64,000 nt of DNA from Sphingomonas sp. CFBP 13720 (lineage in GTDB: Bacteria; Pseudomonadota; Alphaproteobacteria; Sphingomonadales; Sphingomonadaceae). The stretch spans positions 68,509-132,508 of the forward strand of contig NZ_JACYVA010000005.1 of NCBI RefSeq assembly GCF_014842075.1. The letters are read 5' to 3'. Made by a program: the position numbers and the translations under genes. Below the pieces are notes generated by a model that saw only the letters and a program-made list of their open reading frames with translations, was not told the DNA's origin and did no database searches. This document shows positions 24,387-32,229 of the stretch, piece by piece. Every line of letters begins with the position of its first letter. Positions within the stretch are counted from its first letter, which is position 1.

Positions 24387-25168
24387 AGCGCATCCTCTTT
24401 CTTCTCGCCGCGCTGCTGACGCCCGCGCTGGCGTCCGCACAGGCGCTGCAATGCACCGCGCCCCGTCAGATCGACCGACCGCGCGCCGATCTTCCCTCCC
24501 CGTCGCAGCCGCGCCGCGTCCTGCCGATCGGCGGCTATACGCTGGCGATCACGTGGAGCCCGGGATATTGCCGCACCCGTGGCGACGATCCGCGCGCGGC
24601 GTTCCAGTGCGGCGACAACGTCTTCGGCTTTACGCTTCACGGACTGTGGCCGGACGGCACGGGCAAGGCGTGGCCGCAATATTGCCGCCCCGCCCCCATC
24701 CTGTCCGAAGCGGAAGTGCGCCGGAACCTGTGCGTCACGCCGTCCGCGCAGCTTCTCCAGCATGAATATGCCAAGCACGGGACATGCATGGGCGTGACGC
24801 CGGCCGCCTATTTCAACGAATCGCGCACCATGTTCCAGCGGTTGCGCTTTCCCGACATGGCCGCCCTGTCGCGCCGTCCCGGACTGACCGCCGGACAATT
24901 GGCGGCGGCGATCGCCCGTGCCAATCCGGGCATCACCGCCGAAGGAATGCGGATCACCACCGACAAGCGCGGCTGGCTGGACGAAGTGTGGATCTGTCTC
25001 GACCGGCAACGCCGCTACGCTCGCTGCCCGGCGCATCAGGGTGGCGTGTCAGCGTCGACCCCGGTCAAGATCTGGCGCGGATCAGCCCTCTCCCAGCCCG
25101 GGCGCGGCACGGCCGGACGGGGCGGCGGCCGTGGCAAAGCGGATCGGGGTGCGCACGCCGGGGACTGA
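24383..25168 (+). CDS. Secreted ribonuclease T2 family protein
   Basis: A 261-residue RNase T2 with a signal peptide (MKRILFLLAALLTPALASAQ). Both catalytic segments are intact: CAS I is GFTLHGLWPDG (His86) and CAS II is HEYAKHGTC (His127, Glu128, Lys131, His132). Several cysteines match the T2 disulfide pattern. It should cleave RNA in the periplasm or outside the cell. The last 28 residues (after VKIWRG) are antisense to the CoA transferase gene on the other strand, an 87-base overlap, and look like a low-complexity tail rather than part of the fold. It is coupled to the preceding membrane protein. Confidence 0.9.
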   Translation: MKRILFLLAALLTPALASAQALQCTAPRQIDRPRADLPSPSQPRRVLPIGGYTLAITWSPGYCRTRGDDPRAAFQCGDNVFGFTLHGLWPDGTGKAWPQYCRPAPILSEAEVRRNLCVTPSAQLLQHEYAKHGTCMGVTPAAYFNESRTMFQRLRFPDMAALSRRPGLTAGQLAAAIARANPGITAEGMRITTDKRGWLDEVWICLDRQRRYARCPAHQGGVSASTPVKIWRGSALSQPGRGTAGRGGGRGKADRGAHAGD

Positions 25169-26203
25169 ACCGCCGCCCGGACGCGCCGCATCGATCACCA
25201 TGCCGCGTGCCCGGATCTGCGGATCGGCCAGCGCCTCCGCGACGGTGTTGATCGGGCCGGCGGGAACTGCGATCCGCTCCAGCGCGGCAAGGATGTCGTC
25301 GCGTCGCCAGCGGCGGGTCGCGTCCTCGATCATCGCGGTTACCCGCTCGCGCTGCGCCACCCGACCGCGATTGGTGGCGAGCGCCGGATCGTCGGCCAGC
25401 CCCAGCAACGCCCACACGCGACGGAACTGCGCGTCATTGCCGGTGGCGAGGATGAACCAGCCGTCGCTGGCAGGGAACACCGCATAGGGCACGATATTGG
25501 GATGGGCATTCCCCATCCGGCGCGGGTCGATACCGGACGACAGGCAATTCATCGCCTGATTGGCCAGCGTGCCGACCATCGTGTCGAACAGCGCCATGTC
25601 GATCCATGTGCCGACCCCGGTCGTCTCACGCTCGCGCAGCGCCGCCTGGATGCCGATCACCGCATACAGCCCGGTCAGGATATCGGCATAGGCAACGCCG
25701 ATCTTCTGCGGCGCGCCATCGGGTTCGCCGGTCAGGTTCATGATCCCGCTCATCCCCTGCACGATGAAGTCGTATCCGGCGCGCGTGGCGTACGGACCGT
25801 CCTGCCCGAACCCGGTGATCGAGCAATAGACCAGCCGGGGATTGATTGCGCGGAGCGAAGCGTAATCGAGGCCATAGCGCGCCAGCCCGCCGACCTTGAA
25901 ATTCTCGATCAGCACATCGGCGTCGGCGACCAGCGCGCGGACCTCCGCCTGTCCTTCCGCCGTGGCGAAATCGATTACGCGCGACGATTTGCCGCGATTG
26001 GCGCTGTGGAAATAGGCGGCATCCTGCGTGCCGTCGCCATTGTCGATGAACGGCGGTCCCCAATGCCGCGTATCGTCGCCCGCCGGGCTTTCGACCTTGA
26101 CGACATCGGCCCCCAGATCCGCCAGCACCTGCCCCGCCCATGGCCCGGCCAGAATACGCGCCAGCTCGATCACCTTCACCCCGGCAAGCGGCAGCCCGGT
26201 CAT
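25082..26203 (-). CDS. CaiB/BaiF family class III CoA transferase, probably glutarate-linked
   Basis: A 373-residue formyl-CoA transferase-like enzyme. Typical segments are LAGVKVIELARILAGPWAGQ, DLGADVVKVESPAGDDTRHW with the catalytic Asp expected in YDFIVQGMSG further on, and GVGTWIDMALFDTMV. The start overlaps the stop of the glutaryl-CoA dehydrogenase gene (ATGA), so it is probably a succinyl-CoA:glutarate or similar CoA transferase that activates glutarate for that dehydrogenase. The substrate is inferred from the neighbour. The 3' end overlaps the RNase T2 gene tail to tail by 87 bases. Confidence 0.85.
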   Translation of the reverse strand: MTGLPLAGVKVIELARILAGPWAGQVLADLGADVVKVESPAGDDTRHWGPPFIDNGDGTQDAAYFHSANRGKSSRVIDFATAEGQAEVRALVADADVLIENFKVGGLARYGLDYASLRAINPRLVYCSITGFGQDGPYATRAGYDFIVQGMSGIMNLTGEPDGAPQKIGVAYADILTGLYAVIGIQAALRERETTGVGTWIDMALFDTMVGTLANQAMNCLSSGIDPRRMGNAHPNIVPYAVFPASDGWFILATGNDAQFRRVWALLGLADDPALATNRGRVAQRERVTAMIEDATRRWRRDDILAALERIAVPAGPINTVAEALADPQIRARGMVIDAARPGGGSVPGVRTPIRFATAAAPSGRAAPGLGEG

Positions 26204-27399
26204 CAGAACGCGGCGATGCCGGTGATGGCACGCCCGAGGATCAGCGCGTGAACGTCGTGCGCACCTTCATATGTATTGACGGTTTCGAGGTTCATCATGT
26301 GCCGCATCACATGATATTCGCCTGAAATGCCGTTGCCGCCATGCATGTCGCGGCTGGCCCGCGCGATATCCAGCGCCTTGCCGACATTGTTGCGCTTGAT
26401 CAGGCTGACCATCTCCGGTGCGAACCGGCCTTCGTCCATCAGCCGCCCGACGCGCAGGCTCGCCTGCAACCCCAGCGCGATCTCCGTTTCCATATCCGCC
26501 AGCTTCTTCTGGAACAGTTGCCGCCCGGCCAGAGGCGTGCCGAACTGCTTGCGGTCCAGTCCATATTGCCGGGCGGCGTGCATGCAGAACTCCGCCGCAC
26601 CCAGCACGCCCCAGCTGATGCCGTAGCGCGCGCGATTGAGACAGCCGAACGGCCCTTTCAGCCCCTGCACATGCGGCAACAGCGCATCGTCGCCGACCTC
26701 GACCTCGTCCATCAGGATCATGCCGGTGACCGACGCGCGCAGCGACAGCTTGCCGTCGATCTTGGGCGCGACAAGCCCTTTCAACCCCTTGGTCAACAGG
26801 AAGCCGCGAATCGCACCGTCATGTTCGTCGGACTTCGCCCATACGACGAACACGTCGGCGATCGGCGAATTGCTGATCCACGTCTTCGCGCCGGAGATCA
26901 CGTAGCCGCCATCGACGCGGCGTGCGCGCGTCGTCATCGCGGCGGGGTCCGACCCGGCATCGGGTTCGGTAAGCCCGAAGCAGCCGATATATTCGCCCGA
27001 CGCCAGCTTGGGCAGGAACGCCTGTTTTTGCGCCTCCGATCCATAGGCGTTGATCGGATACATCACGAGGCTGGACTGGACGCTCATCATCGAACGATAG
27101 CCCGAATCGACGCGCTCGACTTCGCGCGCGACAAGACCGTACGACACGTATCCTGCACCGACGCCGCCATATTCGGCTGGAATCGTCGGGCCGAGCAGCC
27201 CCAGTTCGCCCATCTCGCGGAAGATTTCGGGATCGGTATGTTCATGCTGGAACGCATCGACGATGCGCGGCGCCAGCCGGTCCTGCGCATAGGCGCGCGC
27301 CGTGTCGCGGATCATCCGCTCCTCGTCGGTCAGCTGATCGTCGAGCAGGAACGGGTCCGCCCAATCGAACCGTGCCATGCCTGAAGCCGCGTCCGCCAT
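26203..27399 (-). CDS. gcdH: Glutaryl-CoA dehydrogenase
   Basis: A 398-residue acyl-CoA dehydrogenase that oxidises and decarboxylates glutaryl-CoA to crotonyl-CoA. The family signature is present as [20 protein letters not shown]; the catalytic glutamate is expected in [20 protein letters not shown] near the C-terminus, where the YEG motif fits Gcd[20 protein letters not shown] at the N-terminus is also typical of GcdH. The ATG at 27399 has GGAGG six bases upstream. It is the first gene of a two-gene unit with the CoA transferase, divergent from a LysR gene. Confidence 0.9.
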   Translation of the reverse strand: MADAASGMARFDWADPFLLDDQLTDEERMIRDTARAYAQDRLAPRIVDAFQHEHTDPEIFREMGELGLLGPTIPAEYGGVGAGYVSYGLVAREVERVDSGYRSMMSVQSSLVMYPINAYGSEAQKQAFLPKLASGEYIGCFGLTEPDAGSDPAAMTTRARRVDGGYVISGAKTWISNSPIADVFVVWAKSDEHDGAIRGFLLTKGLKGLVAPKIDGKLSLRASVTGMILMDEVEVGDDALLPHVQGLKGPFGCLNRARYGISWGVLGAAEFCMHAARQYGLDRKQFGTPLAGRQLFQKKLADMETEIALGLQASLRVGRLMDEGRFAPEMVSLIKRNNVGKALDIARASRDMHGGNGISGEYHVMRHMMNLETVNTYEGAHDVHALILGRAITGIAAF

Positions 27400-27411
27400 C
27401 CGGTCCTCCAT

Positions 27412-27455
27412 CCTTGATGCCCCCGGCATGTCGGTTCCGGCGGACGCGATCAAGG
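27412..27455. promoter_or_regulatory. Candidate operator between gcdH and its LysR regulator
   Basis: CCTTGAT at 27412-27418 and ATCAAGG at 27449-27455 form a perfect dyad 30 bases apart; inside it ATGCC, CCC, GGCAT is a second perfect palindrome (27417-27429). The positions in the 100-base divergent gap suit a LysR-type regulator. Confidence 0.4.
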
Positions 27456-27499
27456 AGCATGACGATGGCATTTGATCGGCCTGCGTGATTAAACCGTGC

Positions 27500-28414
27500 A
27501 TGCTCGACCCTCAACTCTTGCACCTGTTCGTCCTGCTGGCCGAGGAACGCCATTTTGGCCGTGCCGCCGAGCGCGCGAACCTCGCCCAATCGACCGCGTC
27601 GATGCAGTTGGCCCGGCTGGAGGACAGGATCGGCGCGAAACTGTTCACCCGACGCAAGCGCGCACCCGTCCGCCTGACCGATGTCGGCGAACTGTTCCTT
27701 GTCGAAGCGCGCGAGGCGCTGGACCGGCTGATGCGCGCAGAAACGGTCGGACGCGCGGCGGCGCGGGGGGAAGCTGGACGGATCGCGATGGGATACATCT
27801 TTTCGGCCGTCGCCAGCGGGGTGTTGCCACGTCTGCTGACGTCGATCCGTCGGGAAATGCCGATGCTCGCCATGGTTCCTCGCATGACCGAGACGCCCGA
27901 ACAGATCCGCGCCATCGCCGAACGGCGGATCGACATCGCGCTGGTACGTCCGCGTCCCGCCTATCCGGCCGGGGTCCGGGCGATGACCGTCCATGACGAA
28001 CCGCTGCTGTTGTTGCTGGGACGGGATCATCCGTTCGCCGCGCTGGACACCGTGCCCGCCGATGCGCTGGGGTCGCAGACCTTCCTGCTGCCGCAGTTCA
28101 ACGAACGCGTCGGCTTTCGCGAAAATGTCGAACGGCTGGCGGCGATCGGCGGATCGGGCATGCCCGATACCGTCCACACCGGTGACTTCATCACGGCGGC
28201 CAGCATGGCGGCGGCCGGATACGGCGTCGTCCTCGCACCGGCATCGCTCGCGCGGCTGGGGGTGGATTCGCTGGTCGCCCGGCCGATCGACGGGTTCGCC
28301 GAACGCATCGAGACCGCGCTGTTGTGGCATGACGACGCACCCCCCGCCGCGCACCGCATCGCCGCCCTCGCCGCCGCGATGGCGTCCGGCCGCCCCGCGC
28401 CGCCGCCCGGCTGA
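27500..28414 (+). CDS. LysR-type regulator, probable glutarate pathway regulator
   Basis: A 304-residue LysR regulator: winged helix at residues 3-60 ([37 protein letters not shown]) and a substrate-binding domain after residue 90. It is divergent from gcdH across 100 bases, the arrangement seen for GcdR-type regulators, so control of the glutarate genes by glutarate or glutaryl-CoA is likely. The ATG at 27500 is chosen; a GTG five codons upstream is possible. A dyad in the gap is a candidate binding site. Confidence 0.85.
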   Translation: MLDPQLLHLFVLLAEERHFGRAAERANLAQSTASMQLARLEDRIGAKLFTRRKRAPVRLTDVGELFLVEAREALDRLMRAETVGRAAARGEAGRIAMGYIFSAVASGVLPRLLTSIRREMPMLAMVPRMTETPEQIRAIAERRIDIALVRPRPAYPAGVRAMTVHDEPLLLLLGRDHPFAALDTVPADALGSQTFLLPQFNERVGFRENVERLAAIGGSGMPDTVHTGDFITAASMAAAGYGVVLAPASLARLGVDSLVARPIDGFAERIETALLWHDDAPPAAHRIAALAAAMASGRPAPPPG

Positions 28415-28429
28415 ACCCCCGACACCGGT

Positions 28430-29335
28430 TCAGGCCACGCCGCGCCCGTTCATGCGCTCCACCAGGAAATCGACGAACGCCCGCACCCGTGCCGGCATGG
28501 TCGCCCCGCCGACGAACAGCGCGTGTAGCGGCTCGTGATCCTGCGGATTATACGCCTCCAGCAGCGGCACCAGTCGTCCGGTGGCCAGATCGTCCTCCAC
28601 CGCGAACCGTCCGACGCGGGCGATCCCGACGCCCGCGCGCGCCAGTTGCGTCAGCGATTCGCCGTTATTCGCCTCGATCGTTCCTGTGACGGCCAGCGCG
28701 CGGTCCCGCCCGTCCTGCCGGAACGGCCATCCCGGCTCCGCACGACGGAAACTGAAGCTGAGGCAATTATGGTTCAGCAGATCGTCCGGCACGCGCGGCA
28801 CGCCATGACGCGCCAGATAGTCGGGCGACGCCACCACCACCCGCCCCGTTTCGCCCAGCTTGCGCGCGGTCAGCGGACTGTCGGCGAGCTGGCCGAACCG
28901 GATCGCGACATCGGCCTGTCCGCGCAGCACGTCGACGATCCGGTCGCTTAGGTTCAGATCGACCACGATGCCGGGATAGCGCGCGGTGAAATCGCCCAGC
29001 AACGGCAAGACGAACAACCGGCCATGCGCCAGCGACGCGGTGACCCGCAACCGCCCGCGCGGGGACGCCTGATCGGCGATCGCGCCCTCCACCTCCGCAA
29101 GGTCGGTGAGGATGCGTCGCGCGGCGCGCAGATAGGCGTCGCCCTCGACCGTCAACGACAACGCCCGCGTCGTCCGCACCAGCAACCGCACCCCCAGCCG
29201 CGCCTCGATCCGCGCGACGATCCGGCTGACCGCCGATGGGGTCAGCCCCAGCGTCCGCGCGGCGGCCGACAGGCTGCCCTGTTCGGCCACCACGGCGAAC
29301 ACCGTCATTTCGCCCGACCGGCCACCGACATCCAT
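28430..29335 (-). CDS. LysR-type regulator divergent from an MFS efflux gene
   Basis: A 301-residue LysR regulator with an N-terminal HTH (TVFAVVAEQGSLSAAARTLG, PSAVSRIVARIEARLGVRL) and an effector domain with AQ-type segments (LSDRIVDVLRGQADVAIRFG, CLSFSFR) of the CrgA/YafC subgroup. It is divergent from an AraJ-like MFS gene, probably its target. A 30-base dyad lies between them. The inducer is unknown. The gene ends 15 bases from the preceding LysR gene, tail to tail. Confidence 0.88.
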   Translation of the reverse strand: MDVGGRSGEMTVFAVVAEQGSLSAAARTLGLTPSAVSRIVARIEARLGVRLLVRTTRALSLTVEGDAYLRAARRILTDLAEVEGAIADQASPRGRLRVTASLAHGRLFVLPLLGDFTARYPGIVVDLNLSDRIVDVLRGQADVAIRFGQLADSPLTARKLGETGRVVVASPDYLARHGVPRVPDDLLNHNCLSFSFRRAEPGWPFRQDGRDRALAVTGTIEANNGESLTQLARAGVGIARVGRFAVEDDLATGRLVPLLEAYNPQDHEPLHALFVGGATMPARVRAFVDFLVERMNGRGVA

Positions 29336-29386
29336 CTGTGATCCCCACGCACGACTGCTGGTCCCATTCTGCGCCTACCCGTGGGC

Positions 29387-29416
29387 GTTGCCAACGATCA
29401 TGTCATCGTCTGCAAC
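29387..29416. promoter_or_regulatory. Candidate operator between LysR gene and MFS gene
   Basis: A 30-base dyad: outer arms GTTGC (29387-29391) and GCAAC (29412-29416), inner arms ACGAT (29394-29398) and ATCGT (29405-29409), with a six-base centre. It ends 15 bases before the MFS start codon, suitable for a LysR operator or repressor site. Confidence 0.45.
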
Positions 29417-29431
29417 AACGGGAAGCCTCTC

Positions 29432-30598
29432 ATGCGCCTCAACCTCCCTGTCCTCGCGCTCGCCATCGGCGCCTTCGGCATCGGCGTGACCGAATTCGCC
29501 CCGATGGGCATGCTGCCCGATATCGCGTCCGATCTGGGCGTATCGATCCCGGCGGCGGGCCTGCTGGTCAGCGCCTATGCGATGGGAGTGCTGATCGGCG
29601 CACCGCTGATGACGCTCGCCACCGGCCGGGTCGACCGGCGCACATTGCTGGTCGGGCTGATGGGTATCTTCACGCTCGGCAACGCCCTGTCGGCGGTGGC
29701 CGACGGCTATTGGCTGCTGATGGCCGCGCGGGTCGTCACGTCGTTCAACCACGGCGCGTTCTTCGGGGTCGGATCGGTCGTCGCCGCCGGTCTGGTCGCG
29801 CCGGACCGACGCGCGGCGGCCATCGCGGCGATGTTCGCCGGCCTGACGATCGCGACCATCGGCGGTGTCCCGCTCGCCACCTGGGCCAGCGCGACGCTGG
29901 GCTGGCGCGCGTCCTTTGCCGGCATCGCCGTCGTCGGTGCGGTGGCGATGCTTGCGCTGCGGCTGGCGCTGCCGCCGCTCCCGGCCACACAGGACGGCGA
30001 TATCCGCAACGAACTGCGTGTCCTGTCGCGGGGACCGGTACTGGCGGCGCTGGCGCTGACCGTGGTCGGGGCAAGCGCGATGTTCACCGTCTTCACCTAT
30101 ATCGTGCCGATCCTGCGCGAGGAAACGCACGCATCGACCGCGTTCGTGACCGCGATGCTGATCCTGTACGGCATCGGACTGACGATCGGGAACACGCTGG
30201 GCGGGCGGCTGGCGGACCGCTCGATCCACCGGACGCTGGTCGGCAGCTTCGCCGTCCTGACGGTCGTGCTGGTCGTCTTTGCCGGCGTGATGCAGTGGCC
30301 GGCCCCCGCCGCCGTCGCGATCCTGATATGGGGCATCGCCAGCTTCGCGATCGTGCCGCCGTTGCAGATGCGCGTGATGGAGGCGGCGGCGGAAGCGCCC
30401 AATCTGGCATCGGCGATGAACGTCGGCGCGTTCAATCTGGGCAACGCGTTCGGTGCGGCGCTGGGCGGCGGCGTCATCGGGGCGGGGTTCGGCCTGCCCG
30501 CCGTATCGCTGGCCGGGGCGGCGATGGCCGGGGCGGCGCTGGCGATGCTGTTGATCCTGACCCGCCGACGGGACGTGGCTACAGCCCTTCCGGCCTGA
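29432..30598 (+). CDS. MFS efflux transporter, AraJ/arabinose-efflux-like
   Basis: A 388-residue transporter with twelve predicted membrane segments. The start MRLNLPVLALAIGAFGIGVTEF, the GVTEFAPMGMLPDIASDLGV segment and the loop motif TGRVDRRTLL are typical of the drug-proton DHA1 group (AraJ, YdhP). An in-frame GTG at 29381 exists but would start inside the operator dyad, so the ATG at 29432 is preferred. The last 20 bases overlap the MarR-like gene on the other strand. Substrate unknown. Confidence 0.88.
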   Translation: MRLNLPVLALAIGAFGIGVTEFAPMGMLPDIASDLGVSIPAAGLLVSAYAMGVLIGAPLMTLATGRVDRRTLLVGLMGIFTLGNALSAVADGYWLLMAARVVTSFNHGAFFGVGSVVAAGLVAPDRRAAAIAAMFAGLTIATIGGVPLATWASATLGWRASFAGIAVVGAVAMLALRLALPPLPATQDGDIRNELRVLSRGPVLAALALTVVGASAMFTVFTYIVPILREETHASTAFVTAMLILYGIGLTIGNTLGGRLADRSIHRTLVGSFAVLTVVLVVFAGVMQWPAPAAVAILIWGIASFAIVPPLQMRVMEAAAEAPNLASAMNVGAFNLGNAFGAALGGGVIGAGFGLPAVSLAGAAMAGAALAMLLILTRRRDVATALPA

Positions 30599-31019
30599 AC
30601 GACCTGGGGCCGGGCCGGGCGGGCGCGTCGTCGGTCGGGTGCAGGTCGAACAGATGGTCCAGCATCCGCGCCATCGCGTCGCGCCCGGCCGGGGTCAGTT
30701 CGACCTGCGTCCGCCGATGATCGTGCGGGTCGACCGTCCGGCGCAGCAGTCCGCTCGCCTGCAACTTGTCCAGCCGGCGCAGCGCGCTGGTCGGGTTCTC
30801 GCCCGACAGGTACACCACGTCCTTCACACACAGACTTTCGCACTGTTCGAACGCGATCAGCAGGTCCAGCATCAAATCCCATGCCGGATCGAGCAACAGA
30901 CTGGGGGGCATCACCGCCGCCATCGTCGCGCGCAGCCGGCGCGCCTGCCGCGCGCGGGCCAGCAGCAGCGATTCCCCGCCCGTACCGCGGACGGCATCTC
31001 TTTTAGGGGTTCCGGTCAC
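30579..31019 (-). CDS. MarR-like winged-helix regulator at the end of the type I secretion operon
   Basis: A 146-residue regulator with one MarR-type winged helix: ECESLCVKDVVYLSGENPTSALRRLDKLQASGLLRR (helix-turn-helix region) and the wing TVDPHDHRRTQVELTPAGRDA. A GTG at 31019 is chosen as start because it follows an AGGCG ribosome site; no ATG is available near the N-terminus. It lies 28 bases after the HlyD gene on the same strand, so it is likely co-transcribed with the adhesin export genes and may control them. Its 3' end overlaps the MFS gene by 20 bases. Confidence 0.8.
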   Translation of the reverse strand: MTGTPKRDAVRGTGGESLLLARARQARRLRATMAAVMPPSLLLDPAWDLMLDLLIAFEQCESLCVKDVVYLSGENPTSALRRLDKLQASGLLRRTVDPHDHRRTQVELTPAGRDAMARMLDHLFDLHPTDDAPARPGPRSFRPEGL

Positions 31020-31047
31020 GTTTCGCCTTTCGATGGAAAACCGCCGG

Positions 31048-32229
31048 TCATCGCTCACGCAGCGCCTCTCGCGCACGGTTGAGCGGTTTGAGCAGATATT
31101 GCAGCACGGTCTTGCTGCCGGTGTGGATATCTACCGTCGCGACCATGCCGGGCGTGATCGCGAAACGCTTGCCTGCGCTGTTCGTCAGCGCGTCCGAATT
31201 GGTCCGCACGAACACACGGTAATACAGGATTTCCGGGTTCACGTCGTCGCGGATGGTGTCGGGGGAGATGCTCGTCACCGCACCTTCCAGTCCGCCATAG
31301 ATGGAATAGTCGTACGCCGTCAGCTTGACGCCGGCGCGCTGCCCCGGACGGATGAAGGCGATGTCGCGCGGGGACATTCGCGCCTCCACCAGCAGCCGCT
31401 CGTCGATCGGCACGATTTCCATGACCTTGCCGTTCGGCGGAATGACGCCGCCGATCGTCGACACCTCAATGTTCTTGACCACGCCCTTGACCGGCGATCG
31501 CAGCGTCAGCCGTTGCAACGTGTCGGACCGGCCCCGCACGACCGGGGCCAGCGCCTCCACCTCTTCGCTCACCCGCGCCAGATCCTGCCGCGCCTCGACC
31601 ATATATTGTGAATGCAGGTCCGCCTTCTTGAGTTGCAGGTCGGCGCGCTGCCGCCGCAGCCGCAGCACCTCGACATTGCTCGCCGCGCCGACCGCGATCA
31701 GCGATTCGCCGATCGACACTTCCCGACCGATCAGCGACAGCGATTCGTCGATCAGCCCCTGCGACGATCGCAGGCTGCGCCGCCGCGTTTCATACAGCCG
31801 CCGTTCCGCCGCCTGCAGACCCGGATACCCGGCCAGTTCGGCGGGAAAGGTCAGCGGCGTGTCGTTGGCTTCGGCGGCCAGCCGCGCGACGCTGGCCAGC
31901 GCGGCCCGGTATTTCGCGGCGCTTTCCTCGACGGTCGATCCCGCCTGCGTCGGGTCGAGCTGCGCCAGAACCTGTCCGGGCTGAACGATATCGTCCTGCC
32001 GCACCATCAGCTTCGCCAGCAATCCGCCCTCCAGCGATTGCAGCACCTGTTCGCGCCGGGTCGGCACCACCCGCCCTTCGCCGGTCGCGACTTCATCCAG
32101 ACTTGCGAGCCATGCCCATAACAGCCCCGCCACGAACAGCGCAGCGAGGATCCACACCAGCCGCCGCGACCGGTGCAGGCGACCCTCGCCATGGTCGCCG
32201 AACGGTTCGGGTATGTCGGTCCCGATCAT
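31048..32229 (-). CDS. Type I secretion periplasmic adaptor (HlyD family)
   Basis: A 393-residue membrane-fusion protein. It has one N-terminal span (about 24-44), a first lipoyl half near EGRVVPTRREQVLQSLEGGL, long coiled-coil hairpin (about 120-240) and the second half with LRSPVKGVVKNIEVSTIGGV and the C-terminal beta barrel. It links the ABC exporter to the outer-membrane TolC-like channel. The ATG overlaps the ABC gene stop (ATGA), so both are coupled. The likely cargo is the large adhesin encoded just upstream. Confidence 0.92.
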   Translation of the reverse strand: MIGTDIPEPFGDHGEGRLHRSRRLVWILAALFVAGLLWAWLASLDEVATGEGRVVPTRREQVLQSLEGGLLAKLMVRQDDIVQPGQVLAQLDPTQAGSTVEESAAKYRAALASVARLAAEANDTPLTFPAELAGYPGLQAAERRLYETRRRSLRSSQGLIDESLSLIGREVSIGESLIAVGAASNVEVLRLRRQRADLQLKKADLHSQYMVEARQDLARVSEEVEALAPVVRGRSDTLQRLTLRSPVKGVVKNIEVSTIGGVIPPNGKVMEIVPIDERLLVEARMSPRDIAFIRPGQRAGVKLTAYDYSIYGGLEGAVTSISPDTIRDDVNPEILYYRVFVRTNSDALTNSAGKRFAITPGMVATVDIHTGSKTVLQYLLKPLNRAREALRER

